A DNA stretch of 64,000 nt from Ruminococcus sp. YRD2003 (lineage in GTDB: Bacteria > Bacillota > Clostridia > Oscillospirales > Ruminococcaceae). This document shows positions 1 through 8,959 of the stretch, piece after piece. The notes under the pieces are model-generated. The model was not told the DNA's origin, ran no database searches, and worked only from the letters and a program-made list of their open reading frames with translations. The position numbers were made by a program, and so were the translations under genes. The DNA lies in the NCBI GenBank assembly GCA_900109435.1, contig FNZT01000015.1, positions 22,532 through 86,531 of the forward strand. Reading direction: 5' to 3'. Position 1 is the stretch's first letter, and the number at the start of each line of letters is the position of its first letter.

Positions 1-1
1 C

Positions 2-3000
2 TTCGTTGAAGCAGGTGCAGGCTCCGGCAAGACCACTCAGCTCGTTCAGCGCATGACTGCTATGGTCAGAGCCGGTATCCCTGTTGGGAAAATATCCGCT
101 ATCACCTTCACAAAAGCTGCTGCAAGGGAGTTTTACCAGCGCTTCCAGAAGGAACTGATACGCCTTTCGGCTGATGAAAAAGTCGAACTCGCAGAAAGAG
201 TGAGATGCGCTGAGGCGCTCCGTGACATCGACCTATGCTTTATGGGTACGATAGATTCCTTCTCGCACCTGATACTTCACGAGCACCCTGTTGAGGGCGG
301 TATCCCCTCCGATTCGGCGGTCAAGAGCGAGAATGAGATGAGAACGGTCTACCGCCGGGAATATTCAACTATACTCAGGCGCGAATACGGCGATGAGCTT
401 TTTGCGAAGTACGAGCGTTTCAGGTCAGTCCAGAATCGCCCCAGCGAGGTTTTTGCCGCGTTTATTCCCGAAATAATAGAAGCGAGAGCATCGCGTTTCA
501 TTTATGAAATGCCTGATGATACAGACATCGAGAGCGTTTTCAGCAATGAGATAACTGCTGTGAGAAATGCACTGCGCTGCCTTTACAGCCACCCGGAAGC
601 CATCAGTGAGGGAACTGGAGACTGCCGCGAGAGCAAGAAACTGCTTATGCAGAAATACGATATGCTGAGCCGCCCTTGGAACGGCAATATCGACAACGTG
701 TGCTACGTCCTCGGCAAGCTGGACGGGCTCAGGTTGACGTGCTCACCAAGTGAGATAGGCGTGCTCGACGAGTCGCTATTTGAATTCACAGGAAAAAGAG
801 TGACATACTATCAGTTCATGATAAAGGAAACAGACCTGTTCAGAGCGCTGACAGAGCTGAGGTACTCGTTCACAATGGACTTCCTCGTTTCGGCTGCAAG
901 AGCGATAGCTGAGAAACTTCGCAAAAACGGCGAGCTGACATTTTTTGATTACAAGCTGTACCTCCGGGATATGCTGAAAAAGGACACGGAGAACGGCGGC
1001 AAGCTCATACGCCACATCTTCGACCGTCACAGCTATTTCCTCATCGATGAGTTTCAGGACACTGACCCTATGCAGGCAGAGATATTCTTCTATCTCACAG
1101 CGGAAGAGCCTGTTGCGAACTGGCGTGAATGCGTTCCGCGCAAGGGCTCGCTGTTCATTGTCGGAGACCCCAAGCAGTCGATATACCGCTTCCGTTCGGC
1201 AGACGTAGCCGCTTTCAAGGAGGTACGTCATCTGTTTGAGAACGGTGTTGGCGAGGTAGTGCAGCTGACGCGTAATTTCCGTTCAACTGCAAAACTCAGA
1301 AACTGGTTCAACGACACATTCAAGCGGCTGCTTCCCGAAGATACGCCACATCAAAGCAGATTCAGTCCAATTCCGATAGAGGATACGGACGACAGCTCCC
1401 TTATCGGAGGCGTTTGGACGTATAATGTGGAGATGAATCGCAATTCGATAGTCGATGACGAAGTACAGGTCGCTAAGATAATACGCGGTCTTGTCAGTGA
1501 CAAGGATAAGCTTATAAAGAGCAGTAATGAAGCTCCTGCACGGAATGTGCGATTTAGCGACTTCATGGTCATAGTCAATAACAAGAATCACATCACCAAG
1601 TTTTTGCGTGAATTCGAGCGCTGCAATATCCCTGTAATGGTCGAGGGCAAGATAGAGTTCAGCGATTGTCCTGCACTGTGCGCAATGGTGCCTGTTATGG
1701 AGGCGGCTGCTGATCCGTATAATAAAACGGCTGTATACAGCGCTCTGATCGGCATGGTGTTCAACATTAGCGACAGCGAGCTCATCGAGCTGAGGAACAG
1801 CGGCGGCAGGCTTACGCTTTTCGGATCAGATCAGAACGAGGCACCCGAGTGTGAGAAGATAAAGGCTGCCAAAGATAAGCTTGCAAAGCTGGCTGTCAAG
1901 GCTCGCACGATGACACCGGCTGCGCTGTTCTGCGCTGCTATGGACGAGCTGCGTATCATCGAGAAGACGGGAGCGGCTTATCTCGAATACCTGTACTATG
2001 CGCTTGAACTGCTAAGGTCAGCGGAAGTACAGGGCGAGGTCGTAAGCGTTCGTGACGGAGCGGCGTTCCTGCGTGATCTGCTCGACGAATCCGCGCAGGA
2101 GCGTTGTATCAGCCTGCAGCGTGACAGCGACCGTGTACACATTGCAAATCTGCACAAGGTCAAGGGTCTTGAAGCTCCCGTTGTGATACTGGCAGATCCT
2201 CACACAACAGATCATTCACCCGACAAGCGCACGGAGCATAATGCTGACGGAAGTGACTGCTACATATTCTCGCTCTCTCAGAAGAAGCCGAAAATAGCCG
2301 AAACAGAGCGCTATCCGGCTGCATTTATCGACGAGGAGGAATCAATGACTGCCGAAAAGCTGCGCCTGCTGTACGTTGCGGCGACGCGAGCGCGTAATCT
2401 GCTGATAATAAGCAACGCTGTAAAATCTTCGGGAGAACCTGCAAACGGAAATCCGTGGGAACCGCTGTTGTACGATACCGATGGTGACATATTCAGCCTT
2501 ATAAATCAAGCTGACGATACGGATATGGCGCAGCGTACGGAGGCTAATGCTGCTGAGCTCTATGACGAAGCAGAAAAAACATCGCTCTTTAATGAAACGG
2601 AGCCAGGAAAACCGACGTATGCTATCATTCGTCCGAGCCAGATAAAGCTGAAGTCAGTTATAGACTCCGAGGATGATTTCGAGGATAACGCCGATGCTGA
2701 GGTGCGTGCAAAGGAGATACGCACGAATGCAGCTCTTGTGGGGACTATGGTACACAGGCTTATGGAGTGCTTAGTCTCTGCGAAAAGCCAAACGGATCCC
2801 GTAAAGCTCGCCGCTGAGATAGTGGGGAAATATAATGCTTCGGACGAATACGTGGATATGCTGAAAAAAGTGTATGAGTGCATGAACAGCGGCGGATATC
2901 CGCAGAGCAACGGTATTGGCAGCGATCTGCTGGCGGAGCTGAGCGGAGCAGAGGAAGTCCACTGCGAGGTGCCGTTTTGCCATAGAGCCGAAGAGGCTGA

Positions 3001-3202
3001 CGGGACGTTTGCGCTGTGGAACGGCGTTATTGACCTGCTTTATAAGAAGGACGGCAAATGGCACATCATCGACTACAAGACGAATGCCGAGGCGAACTCA
3101 CTCGACCACAAGTACGAGGACCAGCTCAGCGCTTATAGGGCGGCAGTTCTTGCAATAACTGGCGAGGAGGCGGACGCTTCGATCTATCACATAGACGTAT
3201 GA
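2..3202 (+). CDS. addA: AddA-like ATP-dependent helicase/nuclease, 5' end cut by window
   Basis: UvrD/RecB-superfamily helicase with a C-terminal nuclease, most likely the AddA subunit that, with AddB, resects double-strand DNA ends for RecA repair. The frame is open from base 2, so the true start lies outside; about 1,067 residues are visible against roughly 1,200 for AddA. Walker A (GAGSGKTT) is encoded near 14-37, Walker B DEFQDTD near 1045-1065, then GDPKQSIYRFR, LHKVKGLEAP, and the late helicase motif YVAATRARN near 2372-2398. The PD-(D/E)XK nuclease is the last 60 residues (GVIDLL ... IIDYKT). No addB is in view; it may lie upstream. A RecB-type orphan is the main alternative name. Confidence 0.88.
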   Translation, partial: FVEAGAGSGKTTQLVQRMTAMVRAGIPVGKISAITFTKAAAREFYQRFQKELIRLSADEKVELAERVRCAEALRDIDLCFMGTIDSFSHLILHEHPVEGGIPSDSAVKSENEMRTVYRREYSTILRREYGDELFAKYERFRSVQNRPSEVFAAFIPEIIEARASRFIYEMPDDTDIESVFSNEITAVRNALRCLYSHPEAISEGTGDCRESKKLLMQKYDMLSRPWNGNIDNVCYVLGKLDGLRLTCSPSEIGVLDESLFEFTGKRVTYYQFMIKETDLFRALTELRYSFTMDFLVSAARAIAEKLRKNGELTFFDYKLYLRDMLKKDTENGGKLIRHIFDRHSYFLIDEFQDTDPMQAEIFFYLTAEEPVANWRECVPRKGSLFIVGDPKQSIYRFRSADVAAFKEVRHLFENGVGEVVQLTRNFRSTAKLRNWFNDTFKRLLPEDTPHQSRFSPIPIEDTDDSSLIGGVWTYNVEMNRNSIVDDEVQVAKIIRGLVSDKDKLIKSSNEAPARNVRFSDFMVIVNNKNHITKFLREFERCNIPVMVEGKIEFSDCPALCAMVPVMEAAADPYNKTAVYSALIGMVFNISDSELIELRNSGGRLTLFGSDQNEAPECEKIKAAKDKLAKLAVKARTMTPAALFCAAMDELRIIEKTGAAYLEYLYYALELLRSAEVQGEVVSVRDGAAFLRDLLDESAQERCISLQRDSDRVHIANLHKVKGLEAPVVILADPHTTDHSPDKRTEHNADGSDCYIFSLSQKKPKIAETERYPAAFIDEEESMTAEKLRLLYVAATRARNLLIISNAVKSSGEPANGNPWEPLLYDTDGDIFSLINQADDTDMAQRTEANAAELYDEAEKTSLFNETEPGKPTYAIIRPSQIKLKSVIDSEDDFEDNADAEVRAKEIRTNAALVGTMVHRLMECLVSAKSQTDPVKLAAEIVGKYNASDEYVDMLKKVYECMNSGGYPQSNGIGSDLLAELSGAEEVHCEVPFCHRAEEADGTFALWNGVIDLLYKKDGKWHIIDYKTNAEANSLDHKYEDQLSAYRAAVLAITGEEADASIYHIDV

Positions 3203-3225
3203 ACTATAATAGTATACTCTGAAAG

Positions 3226-3260
3226 ACAGCCACAGGTACTATCCTGTGGCTGTTTCTTTA
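3226..3260 (+). terminator. Intrinsic terminator after the AddA-like gene
   Basis: ACAGCCACAG at 3226-3235 pairs with CTGTGGCTGT at 3244-3253 across an 8-nt loop, followed by a T-rich tail. It closes the helicase transcription unit 24 nt after its stop codon. Confidence 0.85.
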
Positions 3261-3360
3261 TTCACAATTCTTATAAGATATGCCAAATCCTAAAATGTGA
3301 AAAATAATATTTGTTAATCGAAAATTCGCAGAATCAGACAAACAAATCTGTAAATACCTC

Positions 3361-3389
3361 TTGACAAACAAGCTTTGATATGTTATAAT
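3361..3389 (+). promoter_or_regulatory. Consensus sigma-A promoter for the first island operon
   Basis: TTGACA at 3361-3366 and TATAAT at 3384-3389 are both perfect consensus with a 17-nt spacer. Transcription should start near 3396 and serve the SLOG gene and the co-directional genes after it. It has no copy of the island palindrome seen at four other promoters. Confidence 0.85.
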
Positions 3390-3438
3390 CAAATCGATGA
3401 AACAAAGGATTTGCAATATCAAGCTTTTGGAGAAGGTT

Positions 3439-3846
3439 ATGACAGTATTTGTTGGAGGTTCAAAAACCATAAGCGGGCTGAATGCTGAAACGATATCTGC
3501 TCTTAATGCGATCTGCAAGGCAGAAGACAAGATTGTTATTGGCGACTGCTTCGGAGCAGATAAGCTCGTTCAGGAATACCTTGCTAAGCGGCAATACGCC
3601 AATGTTGAGATCTATATCAGCGGAGAGAATACAAGGAATAATCTTGGCGGTTTTCCTGAGAAGCATATCCCTGCGGAAGGAATGTCAGGATTCCAATTCT
3701 ATAGGCGGAAGGATATAGCGATGGCAAAAGATGCTGATATTGGGCTTATGCTATGGGACGGCAAGACGAGAGGAACGTTTTGCAATATAGAAGATATGAG
3801 GACAATGGGAAAAGAAGTCCGCGTTATTATGTACAAGGGTGAATAG
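3439..3846 (+). CDS. SLOG-fold (YspA/cpYpsA-like) nucleotide-binding protein
   Basis: A 135-residue Rossmann-like protein of the SLOG/DprA-like superfamily, whose members bind nucleotides or NAD-derived ligands. Visible features are the N-terminal strand plus glycine turn (VFVGGSKTI), a second glycine-rich segment (IGDCFGADK) and the late acidic segment MLWDGKTRGT, the usual pattern of the short single-domain members. The start at 3439 is chosen over an in-frame ATG at 3397 because GGAGAAGG at 3429-3436 sits at the right distance. It opens an island operon and is followed 1 nt after its stop by the next gene. Its substrate and partners cannot be read from sequence. Confidence 0.75.
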   Translation: MTVFVGGSKTISGLNAETISALNAICKAEDKIVIGDCFGADKLVQEYLAKRQYANVEIYISGENTRNNLGGFPEKHIPAEGMSGFQFYRRKDIAMAKDADIGLMLWDGKTRGTFCNIEDMRTMGKEVRVIMYKGE

Positions 3847-3847
3847 T

Positions 3848-4177
3848 ATGAAAAGAGGCATATTCTGGCTTATAGGCGACAAACTTCAATGCTATCCTTT
3901 TGACGGCAGCATTCCAGAGGGAATCGCGAAATCCGGGAATACCTACAACCACAAAAAGCTGTGGGAGCATATCCTCCCCTGCGGCAGAAAAGTAGGATTC
4001 GACTACTATCCGAGAGGACGCGTGGAGATAACCCCCAAGGGCAAGGCTGTGATATATATGAGCCCGCATATCGGGAGCGAATATCTCGCTGAGATATGCA
4101 CGGCTTTTGAACTGGAATCTGAGCCGATAGTGAAATATGACCACAGCGAGCATTATCATTGTTACCTTGATAGATGA
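3848..4177 (+). CDS. Conserved hypothetical protein
   Basis: I do not recognise a named family. The 109-residue protein starts MKRGIFWLI and has a central YYPRGRVEI strand and a C-terminal YDHSEHYHCYLD stretch rich in His and Tyr. No signal peptide or membrane segment is seen. The ATG at 3848 is preferred to a GTG at 3839 because AAGGG at 3835-3839 is well spaced. It starts 1 nt after the SLOG gene and is probably co-translated with it. Its tail could hold a metal or be a small enzyme core, but this is a guess. Confidence 0.7.
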   Translation: MKRGIFWLIGDKLQCYPFDGSIPEGIAKSGNTYNHKKLWEHILPCGRKVGFDYYPRGRVEITPKGKAVIYMSPHIGSEYLAEICTAFELESEPIVKYDHSEHYHCYLDR

Positions 4178-4218
4178 ACACGATAGACTTGAGAAGATTG
4201 ATGAGGGAGAAATAAGAA

Positions 4219-5124
4219 ATGAAAACATCTGTACTTGATTTTATTGACTCGAAAACGCTCCGCCAGCACCTGAGCGGTCAGACACTCGCTCCGGCGGTTG
4301 AATGTATTCTTATCGCGCAGAGCCGCAGTCGTTCTTTCAATGATAAACTTGCAGCTTTGCAGGAGAGATATGAACATTACTCAACAGAAGACTTTAAAAG
4401 AGGGGCATATAACAGCTTCGCTGAAGATTTTAAATGGGCTTTGAAGGAGTATATTGAATTTAAGCAGGGATTACTTGAAAACATAAATGATGCCTCGTTC
4501 TATGGTGAACATTACAGAGTATTTACGATAGAAGCGGACGATTATGAAATAAATGGTACTATATGCTTTGAATTGAATAGAGCTATTGCAATCGCAAAAA
4601 TGTTGGAGGGCGAAGATTGTAAAATAATCATGCGCGAATTTAACTATGTTGATACTGAACCTTTTACCATTGAACTGAATTCTCATAAAGAGATTATTGA
4701 CATTTTTATTTCCAAATATGTAGACGCCGAGTACAATGTCCAAAACGCATATGCAGAGATACCGCATAAATACGAGATAGGAGATATCGTCAAATCGGGC
4801 GATAATTATGCAGTTGTCGCAGACGTTAAGCATTATAAAGTGTTGCCGGATTACATGAAACACAGCGATGATACAGATATGTGCCTGTACTGCCTTGGAT
4901 ACTATAAAGATCAACTCCATTCATGTAAAGGAGCCTTCGGGCATCTTCATTTTCTTATCCTCAAGACAGAGTTGTGTCCGGAAGAAGAACTGCCGGAGAG
5001 TAAAAAGGAACTTATCGTATTAAGCAGGCTGCTAAAGGGCGAGATACGAATAGCAGACTTTTTGGAAATGTACAGTAACGGAGATATTGACAGTTTGATG
5101 AAGATAAAGGGGCTGATAAAATGA
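4219..5124 (+). CDS. Island variable protein with N-terminal FIDSK module and GDI core
   Basis: No named family recognised. The 301-residue protein has two parts. Residues 1-50 form a helical module (DFIDSKTLRQHL ... PAVECILIAQS) that also occurs alone as the 46-residue fragment at 11881-12021 and in diverged form at the start of the 11996-13066 gene. Residues 185-245 carry the KYEIGDIVKSGDNY core, with a CLYCLGYY segment, matching the EGDI cores of the 6777 and 11996 genes. No transmembrane segments are seen. Its last codon overlaps the ATG of the phosphatase gene (ATGA at 5121-5124), so the two are translationally coupled. Confidence 0.7.
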   Translation: MKTSVLDFIDSKTLRQHLSGQTLAPAVECILIAQSRSRSFNDKLAALQERYEHYSTEDFKRGAYNSFAEDFKWALKEYIEFKQGLLENINDASFYGEHYRVFTIEADDYEINGTICFELNRAIAIAKMLEGEDCKIIMREFNYVDTEPFTIELNSHKEIIDIFISKYVDAEYNVQNAYAEIPHKYEIGDIVKSGDNYAVVADVKHYKVLPDYMKHSDDTDMCLYCLGYYKDQLHSCKGAFGHLHFLILKTELCPEEELPESKKELIVLSRLLKGEIRIADFLEMYSNGDIDSLMKIKGLIK

Positions 5125-5579
5125 AAAAGCCGAGAATACTTGTCACTTCCGCAAGAAATGCGCTGCGTTATGTTATGAGGCATTTCTGCGAGCCAGGACT
5201 TACAGAAGTTCCCGAAAAGACTGATAAATACGCTGCAATATCCATACAGGATACTATCGGGGGAGGCTTTGGCTTTGAACTAAAGACAAATAAATACTGC
5301 AAGGACGTTCTCACGCTTTACTTTGATGATATCGAAGAGCCCGAGCACGGTCTGAAGCTGATAACACCGAATCAGGCTAAAGACATTGTAATGTTCATTA
5401 AAAAGCATGAAAATGATGTTGATACGCTGCTCATTCACTGTTTTGCCGGCGTTTCACGTTCAAAAGCAGTCGGAGCTTTTGCCAGCGAACTACTCAATAT
5501 CCCGTCAAATAATGAGCAGGGATACAATGAATATGTGTACGCCCTCCTTCAAAGGGTATGGCTTGAAATGAGTAAATAA
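5121..5579 (+). CDS. Small CX5R tyrosine/dual-specificity phosphatase-like protein (copy 1)
   Basis: A 152-residue protein of the predicted protein tyrosine phosphatase group (COG5350-like). The P-loop HCFAGVSRS supplies the nucleophile Cys107 and phosphate-binding Arg113; the Asp pair near residues 69-70 (YFDD) is a candidate general acid. Close paralogs lie at 13059-13514 and 20118-20582, sharing the KPRILVTSAR start and the SIQDT segment. All three overlap a larger variable gene, which suggests the phosphatase acts on, or together with, that partner. The substrate is unknown: phosphoprotein, RNA 5' phosphate or nucleotide are all possible. Confidence 0.85.
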   Translation: MKKPRILVTSARNALRYVMRHFCEPGLTEVPEKTDKYAAISIQDTIGGGFGFELKTNKYCKDVLTLYFDDIEEPEHGLKLITPNQAKDIVMFIKKHENDVDTLLIHCFAGVSRSKAVGAFASELLNIPSNNEQGYNEYVYALLQRVWLEMSK

Positions 5580-5608
5580 CAGGATTATAGCATTAAGGAG
5601 GGAGTATT

Positions 5609-6652
5609 ATGAGAAATACAATTGACAAGAATATGCTCGAATTCCTTCATCAGTCTCAAAAATCGGTTGTTTATATAAACAGCAGGGATAGAGAACTGAC
5701 AGATAATACACTGGAAAGATTCATTTATGAAAAAGAGCGTGAGAATATATTTGGAGACTGTTATAATGATATGTTTTCAGCCGTTAGTTTTGTTCAGCGT
5801 AATTATGATTATTATCGTTATATTGCAAAGTCGTGTATAGGAGACTTAAGCGGAGATGAAACTCTTGATGAACTCTTTGAAAAGATATATCATTCGGTAG
5901 GCTGGGTCACCCTTATAATCAGAAATATTGACCTCGTTGCTGATAAAAAGGAACAGCTTGATGAAATGATACAATACTTGTACCGATTTGCCGGAAGAAA
6001 GGCTCATATCATCATAAGCGGCAGCGGAAGCATCGAAGAGGTATTCGGAAATACAGATGCCGCATTGGATACTGTTTCTTTTTCAGCCTTTGAAGCTGAT
6101 GACGAATGCGTCAGAACAGTAATATATGAACAGGAAGAGAAACCTGAGACTGAAGAGATCATATATGCAGAACCTATGGAAGAAAATGAAGAATTGATCT
6201 ATAATTGGGAAATGATGAATTATTATTTATCTGAATATAACTGCTTTGATTTTTCATATTTCAAAAGGCTGTATTTTCAGACATGGCAGTACTTTGGTTC
6301 TCGAATTAAAGAAGAGTATTGTTACAGAAAGGATATTTTGCTGATAAGAGAAATGAGTTATTTTAAGAGATCTGATGGTCAGGAAATATATGGCTGCAAA
6401 AACTGGGAATATGATGCGGCATATCAGCTGACAAAAGGATTGACGTATGGTATAGCTGGTGAATATCATAACGTTTTGGACGAAAAGTCACTTCTGATAA
6501 ACGTAATGATTTATGACCAGGAGTATAACGGTTCCGGTATACATATTACAGGATATATGGAAAGACCTATCAGACTTACAAGAAGACATTATGAGATGGC
6601 GATTGATGCTTTGACAGAAGAAATACACAGAATCACATACGATGGAGAATAG
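5609..6652 (+). CDS. Hypothetical protein with degenerate AAA/DnaA-like segment
   Basis: Function not recognised. In the 347-residue protein, residues 95-145 (TLIIRNIDLVAD, then KKEQLDEMIQYLYRF and IIISGSG) follow the Walker B to sensor-1 layout of DnaA-like AAA+ proteins, and resemble the DnaA fragment at 62577-62807. No Walker A is visible near the N-terminus, so it should not hydrolyse ATP by the usual mechanism. Residues 170-195 are acidic; the C-terminal 150 residues are rich in Tyr. It lies 29 nt after the phosphatase behind a strong AAGGAGGG ribosome site and is probably in the same operon. Confidence 0.65.
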   Translation: MRNTIDKNMLEFLHQSQKSVVYINSRDRELTDNTLERFIYEKERENIFGDCYNDMFSAVSFVQRNYDYYRYIAKSCIGDLSGDETLDELFEKIYHSVGWVTLIIRNIDLVADKKEQLDEMIQYLYRFAGRKAHIIISGSGSIEEVFGNTDAALDTVSFSAFEADDECVRTVIYEQEEKPETEEIIYAEPMEENEELIYNWEMMNYYLSEYNCFDFSYFKRLYFQTWQYFGSRIKEEYCYRKDILLIREMSYFKRSDGQEIYGCKNWEYDAAYQLTKGLTYGIAGEYHNVLDEKSLLINVMIYDQEYNGSGIHITGYMERPIRLTRRHYEMAIDALTEEIHRITYDGE

Positions 6653-6776
6653 GATCATAATTGATTCAATTGAAAAAGGATAAAGCTGTGGATATTTTCA
6701 ATTACCTTTAGCCGTTATTTGATGAGCTTGATACGTTCTTATCAAGCACTATTACTGCGTACAGGAGGAGTTATAA
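6653..6776 (+). pseudogene. Remnant of a duplicated EGDI-family gene, 3' end
   Basis: This gap holds the fossil end of a paralog. Bases 6741-6772 match 7578-7609, inside the next gene, with one mismatch over 32 bases. Read in the same frame the remnant gives IKHYYCVQEEL then TAA, against IKHYYCGQEEL in the intact gene. Upstream of 6741 the similarity is lost. The remnant's GGAGGAG now serves as ribosome-binding site of the 6777 gene. Confidence 0.6.
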
Positions 6777-7778
6777 ATGAACAAGGAATTATCAGCAATC
6801 TTAAAAGAATTACTCGCTTATTTTGGCGATGAGTATTACAGGAACTGGCTCTACGATAACCGCGAGCAGTATATCAGCGATTATGACTGCTTTAAAATTG
6901 TGCCCTGTCTGCCAATTGATCTGAGAAAAAAGCTTGAATTAATTGAAAGGATCAGACCGCACCTGAGCGACAAACAGGATGAAATAGTTCTTGCAACAGT
7001 AAAAGCCTATGAGCTCGGGCTGCAATTGCTTCATGAGGAGTCCCCCGACATTCTTTTCCAGGTCACTGAAAGAGGACGGTATACCATAAATGGTATCGAA
7101 TTCTATGAAGACCATACATGGCCCTGCCATTCATATAAGGAGTTTGTCTGGTACCATGAAAGCTTTTTTGCTGAAGGAGAGGATTATAAAAACAAAAAAT
7201 ATGATGATTTCTGGTATGTCATCGAACGTTATCGCCTTGTGGACAATGAATACAAATATGAGGCTAATTATGTTATCACAGGAAACCTTGACATTATAAA
7301 TGTTTATTACCCTTGGGAAAATGACAGAAGCGAATGCGTTCTTGATTCGGAATCTCAAATGTGGTATCGTCCTGATATGGGTAGGTTGTACCTTCCAATG
7401 CCTTATAAAGAGGGCGATATCCTGACCGTGGACTGCCAGCCTTTCCATAGGCCTCATCACGCGGTGGTTGTTTATACGCATGATAATAACCTGGATTGCT
7501 GTACTCCCGGATGCCTGCATTATATGGAAGACGGCTACATGTGCGGAGAACGCTGGCGATATGTTGACTGCCATTCTATCAAGCACTATTACTGCGGACA
7601 GGAGGAGTTGTCTCCCCTGATAAACGTCGGTCTGTATGAGGGTGAGCTTCCCGAAGATGAGGCGCTTATCGGTGCCGTGAGCAAATACATCAAAACACAC
7701 GAAAACGGCGCAAGGGAGATAGATGAATTCCTCGACAAGGAAGATGAAGAAAAGCTGTGGGAGTTCATCTCCAAATAA
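6777..7778 (+). CDS. Island variable protein with EGDI core
   Basis: No named family recognised. The 333-residue protein is rich in aromatic residues. The core PMPYKEGDILTVDC near residues 205-220 matches PVPFKEGDILVEAN in the 11996-13066 product and KYEIGDIVKSGD in the 4219 product, so these three are divergent paralogs. A second shared motif is the His/Tyr/Cys segment IKHYYCGQEEL near residues 268-278. The N-terminal half differs from the other members, as if variable heads sit on a common core. Its ribosome site lies in a remnant of a lost paralog at 6741-6772. Cytosolic by appearance. Confidence 0.7.
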   Translation: MNKELSAILKELLAYFGDEYYRNWLYDNREQYISDYDCFKIVPCLPIDLRKKLELIERIRPHLSDKQDEIVLATVKAYELGLQLLHEESPDILFQVTERGRYTINGIEFYEDHTWPCHSYKEFVWYHESFFAEGEDYKNKKYDDFWYVIERYRLVDNEYKYEANYVITGNLDIINVYYPWENDRSECVLDSESQMWYRPDMGRLYLPMPYKEGDILTVDCQPFHRPHHAVVVYTHDNNLDCCTPGCLHYMEDGYMCGERWRYVDCHSIKHYYCGQEELSPLINVGLYEGELPEDEALIGAVSKYIKTHENGAREIDEFLDKEDEEKLWEFISK

Positions 7779-7815
7779 CAGATAATCAAGAAAAAACGAT
7801 AGGAGAAATATCACT

Positions 7816-8313
7816 ATGTACAAATCCGCTTGTTTTACAGGTCACAGAGAAATATCCGAAAACCCGAAAAAGCTTTCTGAGCGGCTGTATAATGTGCTCG
7901 AGAAGCTTATAGCTGAGGAAGGGATAACAGATTTTTATGCAGGAGGTGCCTGCGGCTTCGATACGATAGCTGCGATGGATGTACTGAAGCTGCGCAGTAA
8001 ATATCCAGAGGTCAAGCTGCATCTTGTACTCCCGTGTTCAAACGAGGAACAGACAAGAAACTGGACACCTACTCAGAAATACGACTTCAAGAGCGTTCTG
8101 AGCCGTGCAGACAGTATCGAGTATACATCTGAGCGCTTTTTCAAGGGCTGCATGGGAAAGAGAAATGCACGGCTCGTTGAGTGCGCTGCGGACTACTGCA
8201 TCTGCTACTATGACAAGCAGAAGCAGGGCGGAACTGCGCAAACTGTGAGAATGTCGCAAGAAAAAGGGCTGAAGGTTGTGAATCTATATGAGTGTAAGAA
8301 AAGCAATCGATAA
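7816..8313 (+). CDS. YpsA/DUF1273-like SLOG-fold protein
   Basis: A 165-residue single-domain SLOG protein related to YpsA and DUF1273. Conserved marks are FTGHREIS at the N-terminus, YAGGACGFD near residue 42 (the nucleotide-binding glycine turn and acidic residue) and VLPCSNEEQTRNW. Such proteins are predicted to bind nucleotide or ADP-ribose-like ligands and often sit in defence or stress islands. It is the second SLOG gene within 5 kb. Its 3' end overlaps the zeta-toxin-like kinase gene by 26 nt, so the two are likely co-expressed and may act as a sensor-effector pair; the pairing is an inference. Confidence 0.8.
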   Translation: MYKSACFTGHREISENPKKLSERLYNVLEKLIAEEGITDFYAGGACGFDTIAAMDVLKLRSKYPEVKLHLVLPCSNEEQTRNWTPTQKYDFKSVLSRADSIEYTSERFFKGCMGKRNARLVECAADYCICYYDKQKQGGTAQTVRMSQEKGLKVVNLYECKKSNR

Positions 8314-8914
8314 TGAGAAAGAGTTTACGATAGTTGCCGGCGTAAACGGTGCAGGAAAAAGCACTTTTATCGAGTGGTACACATCTGATGAAAACAAGCT
8401 CGGACGCATTATCGACGCGGACAAGCTCGCGCGTGAGCATGGCAGTCTCATCGCCGGAGGGCGTAAAGCTCTCGAGGAGATAGACTTCTGTATCGAGAAC
8501 GGTATAAATTTCTGTCAGGAGACCACTCTTTCAGGAAAACAGATCATAAGAACTATCAAAAAAGCGAAAGCTCATGGATATAGAGTCGAAATAATCTATC
8601 TTGGATTGGATACGATCGAGGAACATATAGCTCGCGTTGCGAAACGAGTTTCCGAGGGCGGACACGATATTCCCGAGGACGTAATACGCCGCAGGTTTGC
8701 TTCGCGTTTCGAGTGTCTATGCAGGATCCTACCATTATGCGACGGAGGAACGCTTGGCAGATTTGAGAATTCATTTGATTATGTGGCATTATATTTTGGC
8801 GGGAAATTATACGATTTTAATTTGAATGACCGCAGGTGGATTAAGGAATTCTATTCGTACTACATAGAATACGGCGGTGAAATGTGGAATTCGCCTGATG
8901 TTGGTGAATTATAA
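8288..8914 (+). CDS. Zeta-toxin-like P-loop kinase
   Basis: A 208-residue P-loop NTPase of the zeta-toxin/COG4185 type. Walker A is GVNGAGKST (residues 18-26). IIDADKLARE and the strand before ETTLSG (near residue 80) match the layout of this kinase group. Characterised zeta toxins phosphorylate UDP-N-acetylglucosamine; other relatives act on different small molecules, so the substrate is open. No epsilon antitoxin lies beside it; the overlapping SLOG gene upstream is the only close neighbour. The ATG at 8288 lies inside the SLOG gene, and GAAGG just before it is a plausible ribosome site. Confidence 0.8.
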   Translation: MSVRKAIDNEKEFTIVAGVNGAGKSTFIEWYTSDENKLGRIIDADKLAREHGSLIAGGRKALEEIDFCIENGINFCQETTLSGKQIIRTIKKAKAHGYRVEIIYLGLDTIEEHIARVAKRVSEGGHDIPEDVIRRRFASRFECLCRILPLCDGGTLGRFENSFDYVALYFGGKLYDFNLNDRRWIKEFYSYYIEYGGEMWNSPDVGEL

Positions 8915-8959
8915 AAGAAACGAAGCTCCGACTTTTACTCTTATGGAGGAATATGATTG

